A DNA stretch of 64,000 bases from Candidatus Kuenenia stuttgartensis. Lineage in GTDB: Bacteria; Planctomycetota; Planctomycetia; Gemmatales; Gemmataceae. Position numbers and translations under genes: made by a program. The stretch spans positions 1 to 64,000 of the forward strand of contig CAMCLK010000021.1 of the NCBI GenBank assembly GCA_945875585.1. Direction: 5' to 3'. Below, piece after piece: positions 18,079 to 28,580 of this stretch (positions are counted from its first letter, which is position 1; every line of letters begins with the position of its first letter). Below the pieces are notes generated by a model. The model saw nothing but the letters and a program-made list of their open reading frames with translations, was not told the origin of the DNA and ran no database searches.

Positions 18079-19491
18079 GTGACAGATCGACCACGCACTC
18101 TTCAGCAACTTCGCGAATCCGGTTGGACTGCCCGCAGTGTTAAAGACGAAGTCCGAGCTAACTTCCTCAAGGCAATCAAGGCAAACGCGCCTCTGTTTCC
18201 CGGTATTGTTGGATACGACAGCACCGTTCTTCCGGAAATCAGCCTCGCGCTTCTCGCAGGACATGACATCCTGTTCCTCGGAGAAAAAGGGCAGGCTAAA
18301 AGCCGGTTGATGCGATCGCTGGTTCGCTTTTTGGATGAAGAAATCCCCTACCTCGAATACCCCGGCCTGCAAGTTCACGAAAACCCATACCAGCCCATCA
18401 CCAGCCCCGGAAAACGTCTCGTTGCGGAAACTCCTGCTTCCGAAGTCCCCATCGGTTGGTGGCGCCGTGAAGACCGCTACGCTGAACGCTTGGCACCAGG
18501 TACCAAGTTTGCCGACGTTTTGGGTGAAATTGACCCATCCAAGCTTGTGGCCGGGGTGAGCCTGTCTGCTGAGGAAGCAATCAGCTTCGGCCTCATTCCC
18601 AGAATGCACCGTGGCATTTTTGCTATGAATGAAATCCCTGAACTAGACGAATTGGTGCAAGTGGGCCTTTTCAATATCCTCGAAGAACGCGATGTGCAGA
18701 TCCGCGGATATCCGATCAAATTCGACCTCGACGTTCTGCTGCTTTTTTCAGCCAATCCCTCCACCTACAACCGGTCGGGGAAAGTTATTCCACAACTCAA
18801 AGATCGAATTGGAAGCCTGATTCAAACCCATTACCCTCTCGATCGGGCTCTTGGCATCGACATCATGGAGCAGCAATCCAATGTCGATCTTGGTGGCGAA
18901 TACCCCGTGCTGGTACCACCGTTCATGAAGGAAATCATTGAACAGATCAGTCTTTGCGCCCGAAAATCGAGGTTGGTTGATCAGCAGTCCGGTGTCAGCG
19001 CGCGTTTTTCCATGGCAAACTACCGCACCATGGTAGCCAGTGCCAGGCATCGTGGCGTGCGGCTGGATGAAAAACCTGCAGTCCCCCGCATTTCCGATCT
19101 CGCTCATCTTCCAACATCATCTCTGGGAAAGCTTGAGCTCGATATGATGGGCAGCCAGCAGATGACAGAAAAACAGGTTCTGGAAGCGATCATTGCCGAA
19201 GCTATTGGCATAGTATTCAACGAGTATGTTGAAAAATCCGGGCTTGAAGCAATTGTTAGCGTCTTCAACAAGGGTGTGCGCGTGGAGGTGGGCGACATGC
19301 TGCCCTCGGAGCATTACGCCGAACGGCTTAAACGAGCCCCGGCAGCTTGGGCCAAGGCGTTCGAGGTGAATCCAGATGAGAATCTGGCTGTGCGCGCTTC
19401 GTGTCTGGAATTTGTTCTGGCTGGCCTGTACGCCACAGACCGTATCAGCCGTAGCCAGAAACATGGCCGCATGACCTACGAAATCCGCTGA
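18079..19491 (+). CDS. MoxR/ChlI-like AAA+ ATPase
   Basis: A 470-aa AAA+ protein related to magnesium-chelatase subunit I and MoxR. GTG 18079 follows AGGA at nine bases. The P-loop is [10 protein letters not shown]. The Walker B position reads [11 protein letters not shown], with Asn in place of the usual Asp. Sensor regions are [12 protein letters not shown] and LKDRIGSL. Such ATPases act as chaperones or metal-insertion motors with a VWA-domain partner. That partner is the next gene, 22 bases downstream, so the two probably form a complex. No bacteriochlorophyll genes are present, so a chelatase role in chlorophyll synthesis is unlikely. Confidence 0.88.
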   Translation: MTDRPRTLQQLRESGWTARSVKDEVRANFLKAIKANAPLFPGIVGYDSTVLPEISLALLAGHDILFLGEKGQAKSRLMRSLVRFLDEEIPYLEYPGLQVHENPYQPITSPGKRLVAETPASEVPIGWWRREDRYAERLAPGTKFADVLGEIDPSKLVAGVSLSAEEAISFGLIPRMHRGIFAMNEIPELDELVQVGLFNILEERDVQIRGYPIKFDLDVLLLFSANPSTYNRSGKVIPQLKDRIGSLIQTHYPLDRALGIDIMEQQSNVDLGGEYPVLVPPFMKEIIEQISLCARKSRLVDQQSGVSARFSMANYRTMVASARHRGVRLDEKPAVPRISDLAHLPTSSLGKLELDMMGSQQMTEKQVLEAIIAEAIGIVFNEYVEKSGLEAIVSVFNKGVRVEVGDMLPSEHYAERLKRAPAAWAKAFEVNPDENLAVRASCLEFVLAGLYATDRISRSQKHGRMTYEIR

Positions 19492-19513
19492 TCACCCCGC
19501 ACAGGATTGAACC

Positions 19514-21238
19514 ATGGAAGAGCTGCGGGACATTGCCGAAGAAAGAAACACGCCACCGGGCGTGATTCACGTGTATCAAAAATACGATCCCAGGTTGGTG
19601 CCGCCTCCTAGCCAACCGCCTCCGGATATGGTTTCGCCAGCATTCGAACACATGCTGCGCCACGGAACCAATCGGCGATTCACGGAAGAGGAACTTGCCA
19701 ACGCCATCAAGCTCGACCCTTCCCAGATCCGCAATTTAGGTCCAAGTATTGAACACCTCCGCGAGATCCTCACCAAACGCAAGGAAAAGATCCTTGACAC
19801 ATATTCTACTGACGAAGTCCTCAAAGAGGCCGATCAGGCGGTAACTTCTCAGGCCAGGGCTTCCAAGCCTCCGGGGCCTCTTACCAAAGAATTCAATAAA
19901 GCAGTACGCGAACGCCAGCTTGGCGATCTCGAATCGCTGTGGTATCGGATTGGCGACGAACGCTCTCCCTTTGCCACTCAGGTACTGAACCTGATGGAAC
20001 GCATGGGAGAACTCTACCAGATCGACGAACTGGCGGCGAAATACCCATTCCGCGGCATCACACCAATGACGGTGCCTCAGGCTCTTGAAATCAAGGAAAT
20101 CCTCGAGGCTATCGACAAATTACTGGCCCAGCTTGAAGAAGCCGAAAAAACTGCGCAGCTCGGCATCATCGACCTCGATGAACTGTCGCGATTCACCGAA
20201 CCGGAAGACGTTGAAAGCCTCGGCCAGCTCCAAAAAGACATTCAAAATCTCTTGAAACACCTCGCGGAGCAACAGGGACTGGTCGAAGGTGAAGGCGGGG
20301 CACTGAACCTGAGCCCACAAGCCTATCGCCTCTTCCAACGCAAACTGTTATCACAAATTTTCGACAAACTTCGCGATTCACGTACCGGCAGGCACCCGGT
20401 TCATGTCGAAGGAGATGGGGTTACAGAATCTGCAGCAACACGTTCGTTCGAACATGGCGATTCACCTGCTCATCTCGATTTACCCAGTTCATTCATCAAT
20501 GCCATGCTCCGACAGGGAACCAGTTCTCCCCTGCGCCTGCAGCACCGCGATCTGATGGTGCACCGAACGCACAAAACACCCAGATGTGCCACGGTCGTTC
20601 TTCTCGATATGTCTGGTTCGATGCGATACGACGGCCTTTACATGAACGTCAAACGCATGGGACTGGCGCTTGACGGACTTATTCGATCTGAATTTCCTGG
20701 AGATTATCTTCAATTCATCGAGATGTCGTCGCTTGCCAAGCCCCGACATTCCTCGGAAATCGTTTCACTGATGCCCAAACACGTAACACTGTTCGACCCG
20801 GTGGTACGCCTGCGTGCCGACCTCTCCCGTCCAGACCTTGATGAATCGAGCATTCCAGCGCATTTCACCAATATCCAACACGGATTGAACCTGGCGCGCA
20901 AATTTTTGGCCGGTCAGGATACGCCCAACCGTCAGGTTATTCTTATTACAGATGGATTGCCCACAGCCCATCTTGAAAAGCAATTCCTCTATCTACTCTA
21001 TCCGCCAGATCCCCGAACGGAGGAAGCGACACTTCGCGAAGCAGGATTGTGCGCGCGTGAAGGCGTTACCATCAATATTTTCCTGCTGCAAAGCTGGAAT
21101 CAAACTTCCGAGGACGTGCAGTTCGCTTACCGTCTCGCAAAATCCACCAATGGTAGGGTGTTCTTCCCCTCGGGTCGAGACCTCGACCGTTTCGTGGTTT
21201 GGGATTATTTGAGCCATCGTCGGACTATCATCAGTTGA
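19514..21238 (+). CDS. VWA-domain protein, partner of the MoxR-like ATPase
   Basis: A 574-aa cytoplasmic protein. The N-terminal ~330 residues are helical and charged, with a likely coiled coil around LEAIDKLLAQLEEAEKTAQL. The C-terminal von Willebrand A domain starts RCATVVLLDMSGSMRYDG (MIDAS D-x-S-x-S) and includes TNIQHGLNLA and ILITDGLPTAH, the usual second and third metal-site loops. It follows the ATPase gene after 22 bases. MoxR-VWA pairs assemble or remodel enzyme complexes or respond to stress; the client here is unknown. A clear terminator follows the stop. Confidence 0.88.
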   Translation: MEELRDIAEERNTPPGVIHVYQKYDPRLVPPPSQPPPDMVSPAFEHMLRHGTNRRFTEEELANAIKLDPSQIRNLGPSIEHLREILTKRKEKILDTYSTDEVLKEADQAVTSQARASKPPGPLTKEFNKAVRERQLGDLESLWYRIGDERSPFATQVLNLMERMGELYQIDELAAKYPFRGITPMTVPQALEIKEILEAIDKLLAQLEEAEKTAQLGIIDLDELSRFTEPEDVESLGQLQKDIQNLLKHLAEQQGLVEGEGGALNLSPQAYRLFQRKLLSQIFDKLRDSRTGRHPVHVEGDGVTESAATRSFEHGDSPAHLDLPSSFINAMLRQGTSSPLRLQHRDLMVHRTHKTPRCATVVLLDMSGSMRYDGLYMNVKRMGLALDGLIRSEFPGDYLQFIEMSSLAKPRHSSEIVSLMPKHVTLFDPVVRLRADLSRPDLDESSIPAHFTNIQHGLNLARKFLAGQDTPNRQVILITDGLPTAHLEKQFLYLLYPPDPRTEEATLREAGLCAREGVTINIFLLQSWNQTSEDVQFAYRLAKSTNGRVFFPSGRDLDRFVVWDYLSHRRTIIS

Positions 21239-21239
21239 C

Positions 21240-21276
21240 CACTTTGGCCCCAATCAAGGCTTGGGGCAAAGTGTTT
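21240..21276 (+). terminator. Rho-independent terminator after the VWA gene
   Basis: CACTTTGGCCCCA (21240-21252) pairs with TGGGGCAAAGTG (21262-21273) with one bulged base and a 9-base loop, followed by TTT. It starts one base after the VWA stop codon. Confidence 0.75.
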
Positions 21277-21344
21277 AGATTGGCTCTGCAGCGACTCGGC
21301 GAACTGGTGCTGATGTAATTCCAGTTTTTCCTCACGATAAAGGC

Positions 21345-21374
21345 TCGACCAACTTCCACCGAATCCGGTATAAT
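21345..21374 (+). promoter_or_regulatory. Sigma-70-type promoter of ilvB
   Basis: TCGACC (21345-21350, 4/6 match to TTGACA) is followed, after an 18-base spacer, by a perfect TATAAT (21369-21374). The inferred start lies about 30 bases before the ilvB ATG. It sits just after the upstream terminator, as expected for a new transcription unit. Confidence 0.65.
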
Positions 21375-21410
21375 GTTTTACTAGTTGTCACTGACCAGAG
21401 GTACATTTTC

Positions 21411-23165
21411 ATGCCCGAACCACTCGCCAACGGTCCCCAATCCGGTGCCGATATCCTCGTGCAATGCCTCATCAACCATGGTGTTGACTCGATATTCGCT
21501 TATCCGGGCGGTGCCAGCATGCCCTTGCACCAAGCCCTGACACGGGTAAGCGATCGTCTCCGCACCATCCTGCCGCGCCACGAACAAGGCGGCGCCTTTG
21601 CTGCTCAAGGGTACACTCGCAGCACTGGTAAGGTGAGCGTTTGCATGTCCACGAGCGGCCCCGGTGCCACGAACTTTGTGACATCGCTTGCCGACGCCAA
21701 GATGGATTCGATTCCAATTATTGCCATCACTGGTCAGGTGAGCACACCGGTTATTGGTACAGACGCTTTCCAAGAAACACCCATTGTCGAAGTTTGCCGC
21801 GCTGTAACCAAGCACCACTATTTGGTCACGCGGACTGAAGACATTCCGCGCGTGATGAAGGAAGCGTTCCATCTGGCGGTCACAGGTCGCCCTGGTCCGA
21901 TCCTTATCGACGTGCCAAAAGACGTCCAGACCCGGGTGATCACTCCTGATTACGATCCGCCCATGAACCTGCCCGGCTATAAGCCAGATCGCCGCGCCAC
22001 GCGTTGGGAGCTCGATCAGGTTCTGCAGATGATGAAGGCTTCCAGCAAGCCCATCATTTACGCAGGCGGTGGTATCATTCACTCGGGTGCGGCAGAAGCT
22101 CTTCGGGCCTTTGCCGAAAAGACAGGCATCCCTGTGGCCATGACTCTTCACGGTCTGGGTGGTTTTCCACACGACCACTACCTGAGTCTTGGCATGCTTG
22201 GCATGCACGGCACTGTCTATTCCAATTACGCCATCAACGAAGCCGACTTGCTGCTTTCGTTTGGCGTGCGCTTTGACGACCGTGTAACCGGTAAGCTGAG
22301 CGAATTTGCCAAGCATGGCAAGATTGTGCATATCGACATCGACCCGTCGGAGCTCAACAAAAACAAAAAGGCAGACTTGGGAATCCATGGCGACGTTGGC
22401 CAAGCCCTTCAGGATTTGGTTCGCATCATCGACCAACGCCCATCGTCAGCCGGTCCGCTTACTCAGGATCTGCGCGAATGGGACAGGCAGATCACGCATT
22501 GGCGGGAAACCGAACCAATGAAATACCGGGATGTGGAAAATGCCATTCTCCCGCAGCATGCGATCAAGCGTATGTGGGAAATTCTTCGCGATCGCGGCCA
22601 ACTCGATGACACCATCGTTTCAACGGGCGTAGGTCAGCACCAAATGTTTGCGGCACAGTACTTTGGTTTCTCCAAGCCACGCACTTGGCTTACAAGTGGC
22701 GGTCTGGGAACCATGGGATTCGGTTTGCCGGCAGCCATGGGTGCGCAAGTTGCCCATCCGCTGAAGACATGCATCAATATCGATGGCGACGGCAGCTTCC
22801 TGATGAACATTCAGGAACTGGCAGCCTGCCATACCGAGAAACTTCCGGTGAAGATTCTCCTTTTGAACAATCAGCACCTTGGAATGGTTGTTCAATGGGA
22901 AGACCGGTTCTTTGAAAGCAATCGTGGCCACACTTACCTTGGTGCGGGCCTGAACGAAGAGCCTTTCCCGGACTTTGTAACCGTCGCCAAAGGTTTCAAG
23001 TGCCAGGCTAGGCGGATCAGCGCCAAGGGCGATCTGGATTCTGCTATCCACGAAATGCTCGATAGCAAAACGGCATATATCCTCGACGTGATGGTACCGC
23101 ATGCCGAGCACGTGTTGCCCATGATTCCTAGCGGCATGACCGTTCGGGACATGATCAAGGCCTGA
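21411..23165 (+). CDS. ilvB: Acetolactate synthase, large (catalytic) subunit
   Basis: A 584-aa thiamine-diphosphate enzyme that forms acetolactate or acetohydroxybutyrate in valine/leucine/isoleucine synthesis. The catalytic Glu lies in [20 protein letters not shown]/central-domain signatures follow ([11 protein letters not shown]), and the ThDP-Mg site is [32 protein letters not shown] is the typical preceding motif. The length matches biosynthetic AHAS. No regulatory subunit (ilvN) or ilvC gene follows. Instead there is a strong terminator, so the small subunit must be elsewhere. The promoter at 21345 supports single-gene transcription. Confidence 0.96.
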   Translation: MPEPLANGPQSGADILVQCLINHGVDSIFAYPGGASMPLHQALTRVSDRLRTILPRHEQGGAFAAQGYTRSTGKVSVCMSTSGPGATNFVTSLADAKMDSIPIIAITGQVSTPVIGTDAFQETPIVEVCRAVTKHHYLVTRTEDIPRVMKEAFHLAVTGRPGPILIDVPKDVQTRVITPDYDPPMNLPGYKPDRRATRWELDQVLQMMKASSKPIIYAGGGIIHSGAAEALRAFAEKTGIPVAMTLHGLGGFPHDHYLSLGMLGMHGTVYSNYAINEADLLLSFGVRFDDRVTGKLSEFAKHGKIVHIDIDPSELNKNKKADLGIHGDVGQALQDLVRIIDQRPSSAGPLTQDLREWDRQITHWRETEPMKYRDVENAILPQHAIKRMWEILRDRGQLDDTIVSTGVGQHQMFAAQYFGFSKPRTWLTSGGLGTMGFGLPAAMGAQVAHPLKTCINIDGDGSFLMNIQELAACHTEKLPVKILLLNNQHLGMVVQWEDRFFESNRGHTYLGAGLNEEPFPDFVTVAKGFKCQARRISAKGDLDSAIHEMLDSKTAYILDVMVPHAEHVLPMIPSGMTVRDMIKA

Positions 23166-23228
23166 TTCAAACTAAGGCAAACAGGTGACTGGCAGCCCAA
23201 ACCATGCCACAGCCTGATTGATATTTCA

Positions 23229-23264
23229 AGTACCCGCTACCATCTGGTGGCGGGTACTTTTTTT
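23229..23264 (+). terminator. Strong Rho-independent terminator after ilvB
   Basis: AGTACCCGCTACCA (23229-23242) pairs with TGGTGGCGGGTACT (23245-23258) in a 14-bp stem with a two-base nominal loop and one G-T pair, running into a T7 tract. It ends the ilvB transcript. Confidence 0.9.
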
Positions 23265-23340
23265 GAGTAATCCTGCGCAACACGACCGAATGGATCATCT
23301 TCTGGCTTCATAGCCACAGCTTGGAATGGCGAGGCGCACG

Positions 23341-25551
23341 ATGACCAACCAAAACGAAGAACTTACCATCCTGCTCAAGCAGGTATTTGGGCATAACGAT
23401 TTCCGTCCGCTCCAAAAAGATATCATGGTGTCCACCCTGAACGGGCAGGACACCGTGGCCATTCTCCCAACAGGAGCAGGTAAAAGTCTGTGCTACCAGC
23501 TTCCGGCACTGCTTCGGAATGGCTTGACCGTGGTGATATCGCCACTCATCGCCCTTATGAAAGATCAGGTGGATCAACTGCTTGCCGCGGGCGTTGCAGC
23601 AACTTTCCTGAATTCATCGCTCGATGCCAACACTCAGCACCAACGCAGCAAGGAATTGGGAGAAGGCAGGTACAAGTTACTCTATATCGCGCCAGAACGT
23701 GTGATGGCAGGCAATTTTCTGACACAACTGGGCCAGTGGAGCATCGCGGCGCTTGTTGTGGATGAAGCACACTGTATCAGCGAATGGGGGCACGATTTCC
23801 GACCCGATTACCGCACCCTGTGTGAACTGCGTCGCGCCTATCCGAAGGTGCCGATCCTTGCGCTGACAGCAACCGCCACTCCTCAGGTCCGCGATGATAT
23901 TATCGGGCAGCTCAAACTGCGAAACCCATCGATACACCTGTCGAGTTTCAATAGGCCTAATTTAAACTATCGTGTCATCGCAAGGGAAAAGGCCGCCCGG
24001 CAAGTGTGGGAATATGCCGCTTCCAGACCTATGGACTCTGGTATTATCTATTGTCAGTCCCGAAAGGCCACCGAAAGCCTGACCGCCGTGCTCTGCGAGG
24101 CAGGTCTACCCGCCATAGCCTACCATGCGGGTATGACACCGGAGGATCGGACAAAAAATCAGGAGGCATTTATTCGCGACGAAGCGCGAATCGTATGTGC
24201 CACTGTCGCCTTTGGCATGGGTATCAACAAACCCAATGTGCGTTATGTTATTCACGCTGAACTGCCCAAAAATGTCGAGGGTTATTATCAACAGACAGGA
24301 CGCGCCGGGCGTGACGGCCTCGCGGCAGACTGCCTGATGCTGTTTTCACGCGGCGACTTGATAAAAAATCTGGCATTTCTCGATGAAATCACCAATCCGC
24401 AGGCCCAGCAGGTAGCACGCCAACAACTGGACCAGATGGTTTTCTATGCTGAAGATTCGGGGTGCAGACGGTCGTACCTGCTTCGTTATTTCGGTGAAAA
24501 TTGGCCTGAAGCCAACTGCGGCAACTGCGATAATTGTCTGGAACCCCGCGAATCGTGGGACGCCACCATCGATTCACAAAAATTGCTGAGTTGTATCTGC
24601 CGGATTGCGCAAAAAAGCTCGTTTGCTGTGGGTTGGCAGCATCTTGCCGATGTGTTGGTTGGTGCTCAGACCGAGCGGATGCGCTCGTGGGGGCATGACA
24701 CCCTATCCACTTACGGAATCGGCAAAGATAAGCCCAAGCAGGATTGGATTGCACTTGGAAGGCAATTGGCCCTTTTGGGTTTCGCGGAAGTAGGCAAAGA
24801 CAAATATCCAACCGTCACCATCACCACCAAAGGAATGGCTGCCCTGCGTGACAGAATTGCCGTGCACCTGAGTCGCCCTCTCGCTGCCAGTGTGAATACC
24901 GTTGCTATTAAAGCCCCGATTGCCAAGGCAGGCGAGATTCCTTGCGATGACGGGCTATTTCAGCAACTGCGCGTCATTCGCAAAAGTCTGGCAGATTCAC
25001 GCAACGTTCCAGCCTATGTCATTTTTTCAGATGTCACATTGCGGCACATTGCGCGCGCTTACCCATGCACCGAATCGGAATTTCTGGCGTTGCCCGGAGT
25101 GGGAGAACGGAAACTCACAGAATTTGGAGGCCCATTTATCAAAGCGGTGGGTGATTGGTTAAAAGACAATCCACGCCAATCATTTCCCGACCTCAAGCCA
25201 TCGCCCAGTGCCCCTAGGAATGCTCCGCCAATTCCGGCAGCCCTTGGCGCCACGGTTCTTGAAACACTCCGACGGTTTCGTGCCGGAGATTCGATGGAAA
25301 CAATTGCGGAAGCGCGGCGTTTTACTCTTTCAACCATTGAGGGGCATTTGGCCCAGGCCATTGAATTTGGGGAAAATCTGGAACCAATTGCGTTTTACAC
25401 ACCTGAAGAGTCGGATCGAATGCGCGCTGCTTTCCTAGGCCAGGAGGCAACAGGCCTTTCTCCGATCTTTGAAAAGCTGGGGGGCGCAATCAGTTACGGC
25501 AAGCTAAAAATGTACCGAGCTTTTACAGCTCGAAAACAAAATGAAGCCTAA
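23341..25551 (+). CDS. recQ: ATP-dependent DNA helicase RecQ
   Basis: A 736-aa 3'-5' superfamily 2 helicase for recombination and fork repair. ATG 23341 follows GAGG at six bases and is preferred to ATG 23326. Helicase motifs are LPTGAGKSLCYQLP (I), VVDEAHCISEWGHDFRPDYR (II and aromatic loop), TATATP (III) and QQTGRAGRDG (VI). Then come the RecQ zinc cluster (CRRSYLLRYF...CGNCDNC), winged-helix RQC, an HRDC-like domain (about 540-610, LRVIRKSLADSRNVPAYVIF) and a C-terminal HTH-like domain (about 640-700). The last domain is an extension absent from E. coli RecQ but common in other bacteria. It converges on the WD40 gene with a 25-base gap. Confidence 0.96.
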   Translation: MTNQNEELTILLKQVFGHNDFRPLQKDIMVSTLNGQDTVAILPTGAGKSLCYQLPALLRNGLTVVISPLIALMKDQVDQLLAAGVAATFLNSSLDANTQHQRSKELGEGRYKLLYIAPERVMAGNFLTQLGQWSIAALVVDEAHCISEWGHDFRPDYRTLCELRRAYPKVPILALTATATPQVRDDIIGQLKLRNPSIHLSSFNRPNLNYRVIAREKAARQVWEYAASRPMDSGIIYCQSRKATESLTAVLCEAGLPAIAYHAGMTPEDRTKNQEAFIRDEARIVCATVAFGMGINKPNVRYVIHAELPKNVEGYYQQTGRAGRDGLAADCLMLFSRGDLIKNLAFLDEITNPQAQQVARQQLDQMVFYAEDSGCRRSYLLRYFGENWPEANCGNCDNCLEPRESWDATIDSQKLLSCICRIAQKSSFAVGWQHLADVLVGAQTERMRSWGHDTLSTYGIGKDKPKQDWIALGRQLALLGFAEVGKDKYPTVTITTKGMAALRDRIAVHLSRPLAASVNTVAIKAPIAKAGEIPCDDGLFQQLRVIRKSLADSRNVPAYVIFSDVTLRHIARAYPCTESEFLALPGVGERKLTEFGGPFIKAVGDWLKDNPRQSFPDLKPSPSAPRNAPPIPAALGATVLETLRRFRAGDSMETIAEARRFTLSTIEGHLAQAIEFGENLEPIAFYTPEESDRMRAAFLGQEATGLSPIFEKLGGAISYGKLKMYRAFTARKQNEA

Positions 25552-25576
25552 CAAAATCCTCAGCACTGGCTCATGG

Positions 25577-28420
25577 TTACGGCAAAGGGGCAATCCAACT
25601 TCGGTTGATCTCGATCGATTTAGTATCGTTAGCGCCCGTTCCAAACGCTAACCGCTGGCTTACTGGATCGAGTGTTAGGGAATACCAAGGCCCGGCAGGC
25701 AGCGAAATTACTTTGGACGGATTGGTTGCCCCTGCGGGCCATCGCGCCACTGTGGCACCTTGCCTCGGTGACAAGCCCAAGCTCACGAGGCTGCCATCTT
25801 TGCCGTAAGCAACAGCCGTCACCCATCCACCATGGGCAGCCAAGGGCAGAGGTGGTTGGCCGACAATAGAAGGAAACGGCGCGACCTTGGGATCCGCCAA
25901 TTCCCGTGCTAAAGCTCCATCGCCCGAATTCCAGATCTTGATAGACCTGTCTGCCGAACCCGAGGCCAATTGGGCACCATCGACACTGAAAGCCAGTGAG
26001 AACACCGCGTCGTGATGTCCCTTAGGAGCGTCTTTTTCGTTAAATCCTTTGATTTCTCGCGCTAATTGGCCATTGGCCACAGTCCAAAGCTTTATTGAAC
26101 GGTCTTCTGAGGCGCTTGCCAAAATAGTGCCGTTGGGATGAAACGCCACAGCATAAATCTGTGGAGCACGTGTGTTGGGCGGAACCGGCACATGTGCTGC
26201 AATTTCACGAACAACCGTTCCCTTTTCTGAATCCCATATCCGGACCTTGCCATCGTGGCAGCCTGTGGCCACCAATTTACCATCGGGAGAAAATGACACA
26301 CACGCCACAATTGCTGGGTGCGCCAACGTTTTGCGCGGCGTTTCGGCAGCCATCCGCCAGACATCGATTCCAGCCTTGGGACCTAGTACAACAAAATCTC
26401 CTTCGGTTCCAATCCATGCTACAGCAACAGGAATCGTCACCAGCGGTAACGTTTGAAGCAATTTGCCAAATGGTTCTGCATTAGGTTGCATAGGCACAGG
26501 CGCGATAGATCGGATCTGCGTTCCCGCTGCGGTGAACAGCGCCACTATGGGAAGGCTTGGGTGAGGAACTGCGGCACGCAATCCAGATAACGGAATGGCA
26601 CCCACTAACTTGCCATCGGGAGCTGTTACTGTCAGGCCAGTAGCATTGGCAACCAGGATCTGCCCCGATTTGGCGACAACAACATCCAAAATTGGGGCGG
26701 TTTGTGGCCATGCTTTTTCCGGCATCGGCCGGCCAGCAGGAATACTTTCCAATGGTCCACGCGCCACGAGCCATGCCCCGTTCGGACTCGACCGAAGCAA
26801 CGGTGTTTTGCCTTCTTTGAACAACATGGCAATGGCAGGAACAGGAATCAATTCTGGCGGTTTCGCCTTGGTCGCTACAACCATGGTGGTTCCCTGTCCG
26901 GGCACAGCCACGGCAGTCGCGCCAACCAGACGCTTGCGGCCTACCATATCGCCTGAAGTCAGGTCCACAATTCTCACTTGATCGTCTTTACCAAGAACAA
27001 ACAACCGCTTGCCATCAGCACTTAAAGCTGCCGAAGCACTTTCTGTGATCACTGGTGAATATTTGACAATCTTGGCCTCATAAGGCTGTATGGCCGCGAT
27101 TGACTTCCCGGTAATCAGAACGCCAACCTGCCCATCGCGGGTGAAGGCAGCAGAAGTAACAGGTCCACCCGGAGCAGCAGCAGCAGGTCCGGGCTGGCCC
27201 AGAGTGTTCCACGTTTTCAGACCATCGGCTCCAACCGAAACAAGCCGATCCCTAATAGAGGCTACCGCAAGAACGGCACCTGCATGAGCCTGTGCCGGTA
27301 CTGCGTTCGGAACGTTTTTCCAAGGCATATTGGCAGCAGGTGGAGCCTCCCATGCCGCTAGCTTGCCATCGGCCAAGCCAAGCACGAGGCGATTTTGATG
27401 CCATGTTATGGATGTTACCGAAGCACCCGGCTTGAATTTACCTATAACAGCTCCCGTTGGCTGTAGAATGCTGACTTCGTCTCCCTGCGTAACAGTCCAT
27501 CCGTTACCAGGCCCGCCTTGAATCACTAGGGTTGGGGGTGCTCCTGCCACAGGAACTTCCCGCGTTGTTTCACCCTGCCCATTCAGCACGGCAAATCCTG
27601 CCAAACCACCGCCCCAAGCCACAAACCCACCATCGGGAGTAGACTCCACACGGGCCACAGCAGACTTCCCTAAGGCTTTGTTGGGAGTTGTTGGCGGGGT
27701 AACCGTACGCACCATGCCGTCAGTACCCAAGATTCCAATACCAGAAGACTGCCATACCAAGTCCTGTGCCGGACCTTCCGTTGCCGCCCATGCCGCAATT
27801 TCCTTGCCATCGGCAGCTATCAGCCAGTGGATATGGCCATCGGAATCGAGGTGCGCAATCGTTTTGGCATCTGGACTCCAGGCCAAGGCAGTGGTTTTGT
27901 CAGCCAGTGGGGATTTCAACAGTTGCTTGGTACCGCCCGGTGCCATGGCATCGAGTTGAAAGATCACCAGTCCGTCTTTGCCACCAATCGCAGCAACGGT
28001 TTTGCCATCAGCGGCAACAGAAAACGCTGGCACAGATTGGTCGGCAAGCCAAGTCTTACTTGGGACAAAACGGGGCATATCCCAGATACGAGCAGTGTTA
28101 TCGGCTCCTGCCGAAGCCAGAAGCGCACCGCTGGGAGCCACCGCAACCGATAAAACCGAGTCGGTATGCCCCTGAGGTCCGCCAAGCTGATGAAGCAAAC
28201 GGCCCGTGGATGAATCCCAAACACCTATCGTTTTGTCAAAGCTGGCTGTGGCCAGTGTTGTTCCATCTGGTGAAAATGCCACACCGTATACGGCATCTTT
28301 GTGCCCAACCAATGGCACGGCACCCGGAAGGGCTGTGGCAGGGTCTTGCCAAGCGATGACAACGCATGCCAAGGCTGGAAGCAAGGCCATGGTCAGGCAG
28401 AAGCGCGATTGGATGATCAT
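25577..28420 (-). CDS. Exported WD40-repeat protein
   Basis: A 947-aa protein with an N-terminal signal/anchor (MIIQSRFCLTMALLPALACV) followed by WD40 repeats. GHKDAVYGVAFSPDG and GHTDSVLSVAVAPSG lie near the N-terminus. A degenerate beta-propeller region occupies the centre. Clear repeats return near the C-terminus (ACVSFSPDG, IYAVAFHPNG, GHHDAVFSLAFSVDG, each followed by a W-D/W-N ending). This implies two or more propellers. Large exported WD40 proteins are a planctomycete feature; they are interaction scaffolds, partner unknown. ATG 28420 gives the signal peptide; GTG 28447 is an alternative. Confidence 0.83.
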   Translation of the reverse strand: MIIQSRFCLTMALLPALACVVIAWQDPATALPGAVPLVGHKDAVYGVAFSPDGTTLATASFDKTIGVWDSSTGRLLHQLGGPQGHTDSVLSVAVAPSGALLASAGADNTARIWDMPRFVPSKTWLADQSVPAFSVAADGKTVAAIGGKDGLVIFQLDAMAPGGTKQLLKSPLADKTTALAWSPDAKTIAHLDSDGHIHWLIAADGKEIAAWAATEGPAQDLVWQSSGIGILGTDGMVRTVTPPTTPNKALGKSAVARVESTPDGGFVAWGGGLAGFAVLNGQGETTREVPVAGAPPTLVIQGGPGNGWTVTQGDEVSILQPTGAVIGKFKPGASVTSITWHQNRLVLGLADGKLAAWEAPPAANMPWKNVPNAVPAQAHAGAVLAVASIRDRLVSVGADGLKTWNTLGQPGPAAAAPGGPVTSAAFTRDGQVGVLITGKSIAAIQPYEAKIVKYSPVITESASAALSADGKRLFVLGKDDQVRIVDLTSGDMVGRKRLVGATAVAVPGQGTTMVVATKAKPPELIPVPAIAMLFKEGKTPLLRSSPNGAWLVARGPLESIPAGRPMPEKAWPQTAPILDVVVAKSGQILVANATGLTVTAPDGKLVGAIPLSGLRAAVPHPSLPIVALFTAAGTQIRSIAPVPMQPNAEPFGKLLQTLPLVTIPVAVAWIGTEGDFVVLGPKAGIDVWRMAAETPRKTLAHPAIVACVSFSPDGKLVATGCHDGKVRIWDSEKGTVVREIAAHVPVPPNTRAPQIYAVAFHPNGTILASASEDRSIKLWTVANGQLAREIKGFNEKDAPKGHHDAVFSLAFSVDGAQLASGSADRSIKIWNSGDGALARELADPKVAPFPSIVGQPPLPLAAHGGWVTAVAYGKDGSLVSLGLSPRQGATVARWPAGATNPSKVISLPAGPWYSLTLDPVSQRLAFGTGANDTKSIEINRSWIAPLP

Positions 28421-28513
28421 GGTTTGGTATGTCCCGAGGGCAAGCACTTTCTAGAGCCCTGAGGTTACACTGCCTGCAAAGAGATGCAATCCCCCGCTTC
28501 CTTGGGCATAAAC

Positions 28514-28554
28514 GAAATAAGACCGGGCCGGCTCCCCTCGAAGCCGGCCCGGTC
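28514..28554 (-). terminator. Rho-independent terminator of the secretin gene
   Basis: GACCGGGCCGGCT (28521-28533) and AGCCGGCCCGGTC (28542-28554) form a perfect 13-bp stem with an 8-base loop. On the minus strand it is followed by TTATTT, so it serves the secretin gene, which ends 27 bases away. Confidence 0.85.
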
Positions 28555-28580
28555 AGGTACCTCAGGTAATGACCCTAATA

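Noticed and set aside
21381-22436. 351-aa minus-strand ORF in ilvB
   Set aside because: It is antisense to acetolactate synthase with certain motifs and has no start signal of its own.
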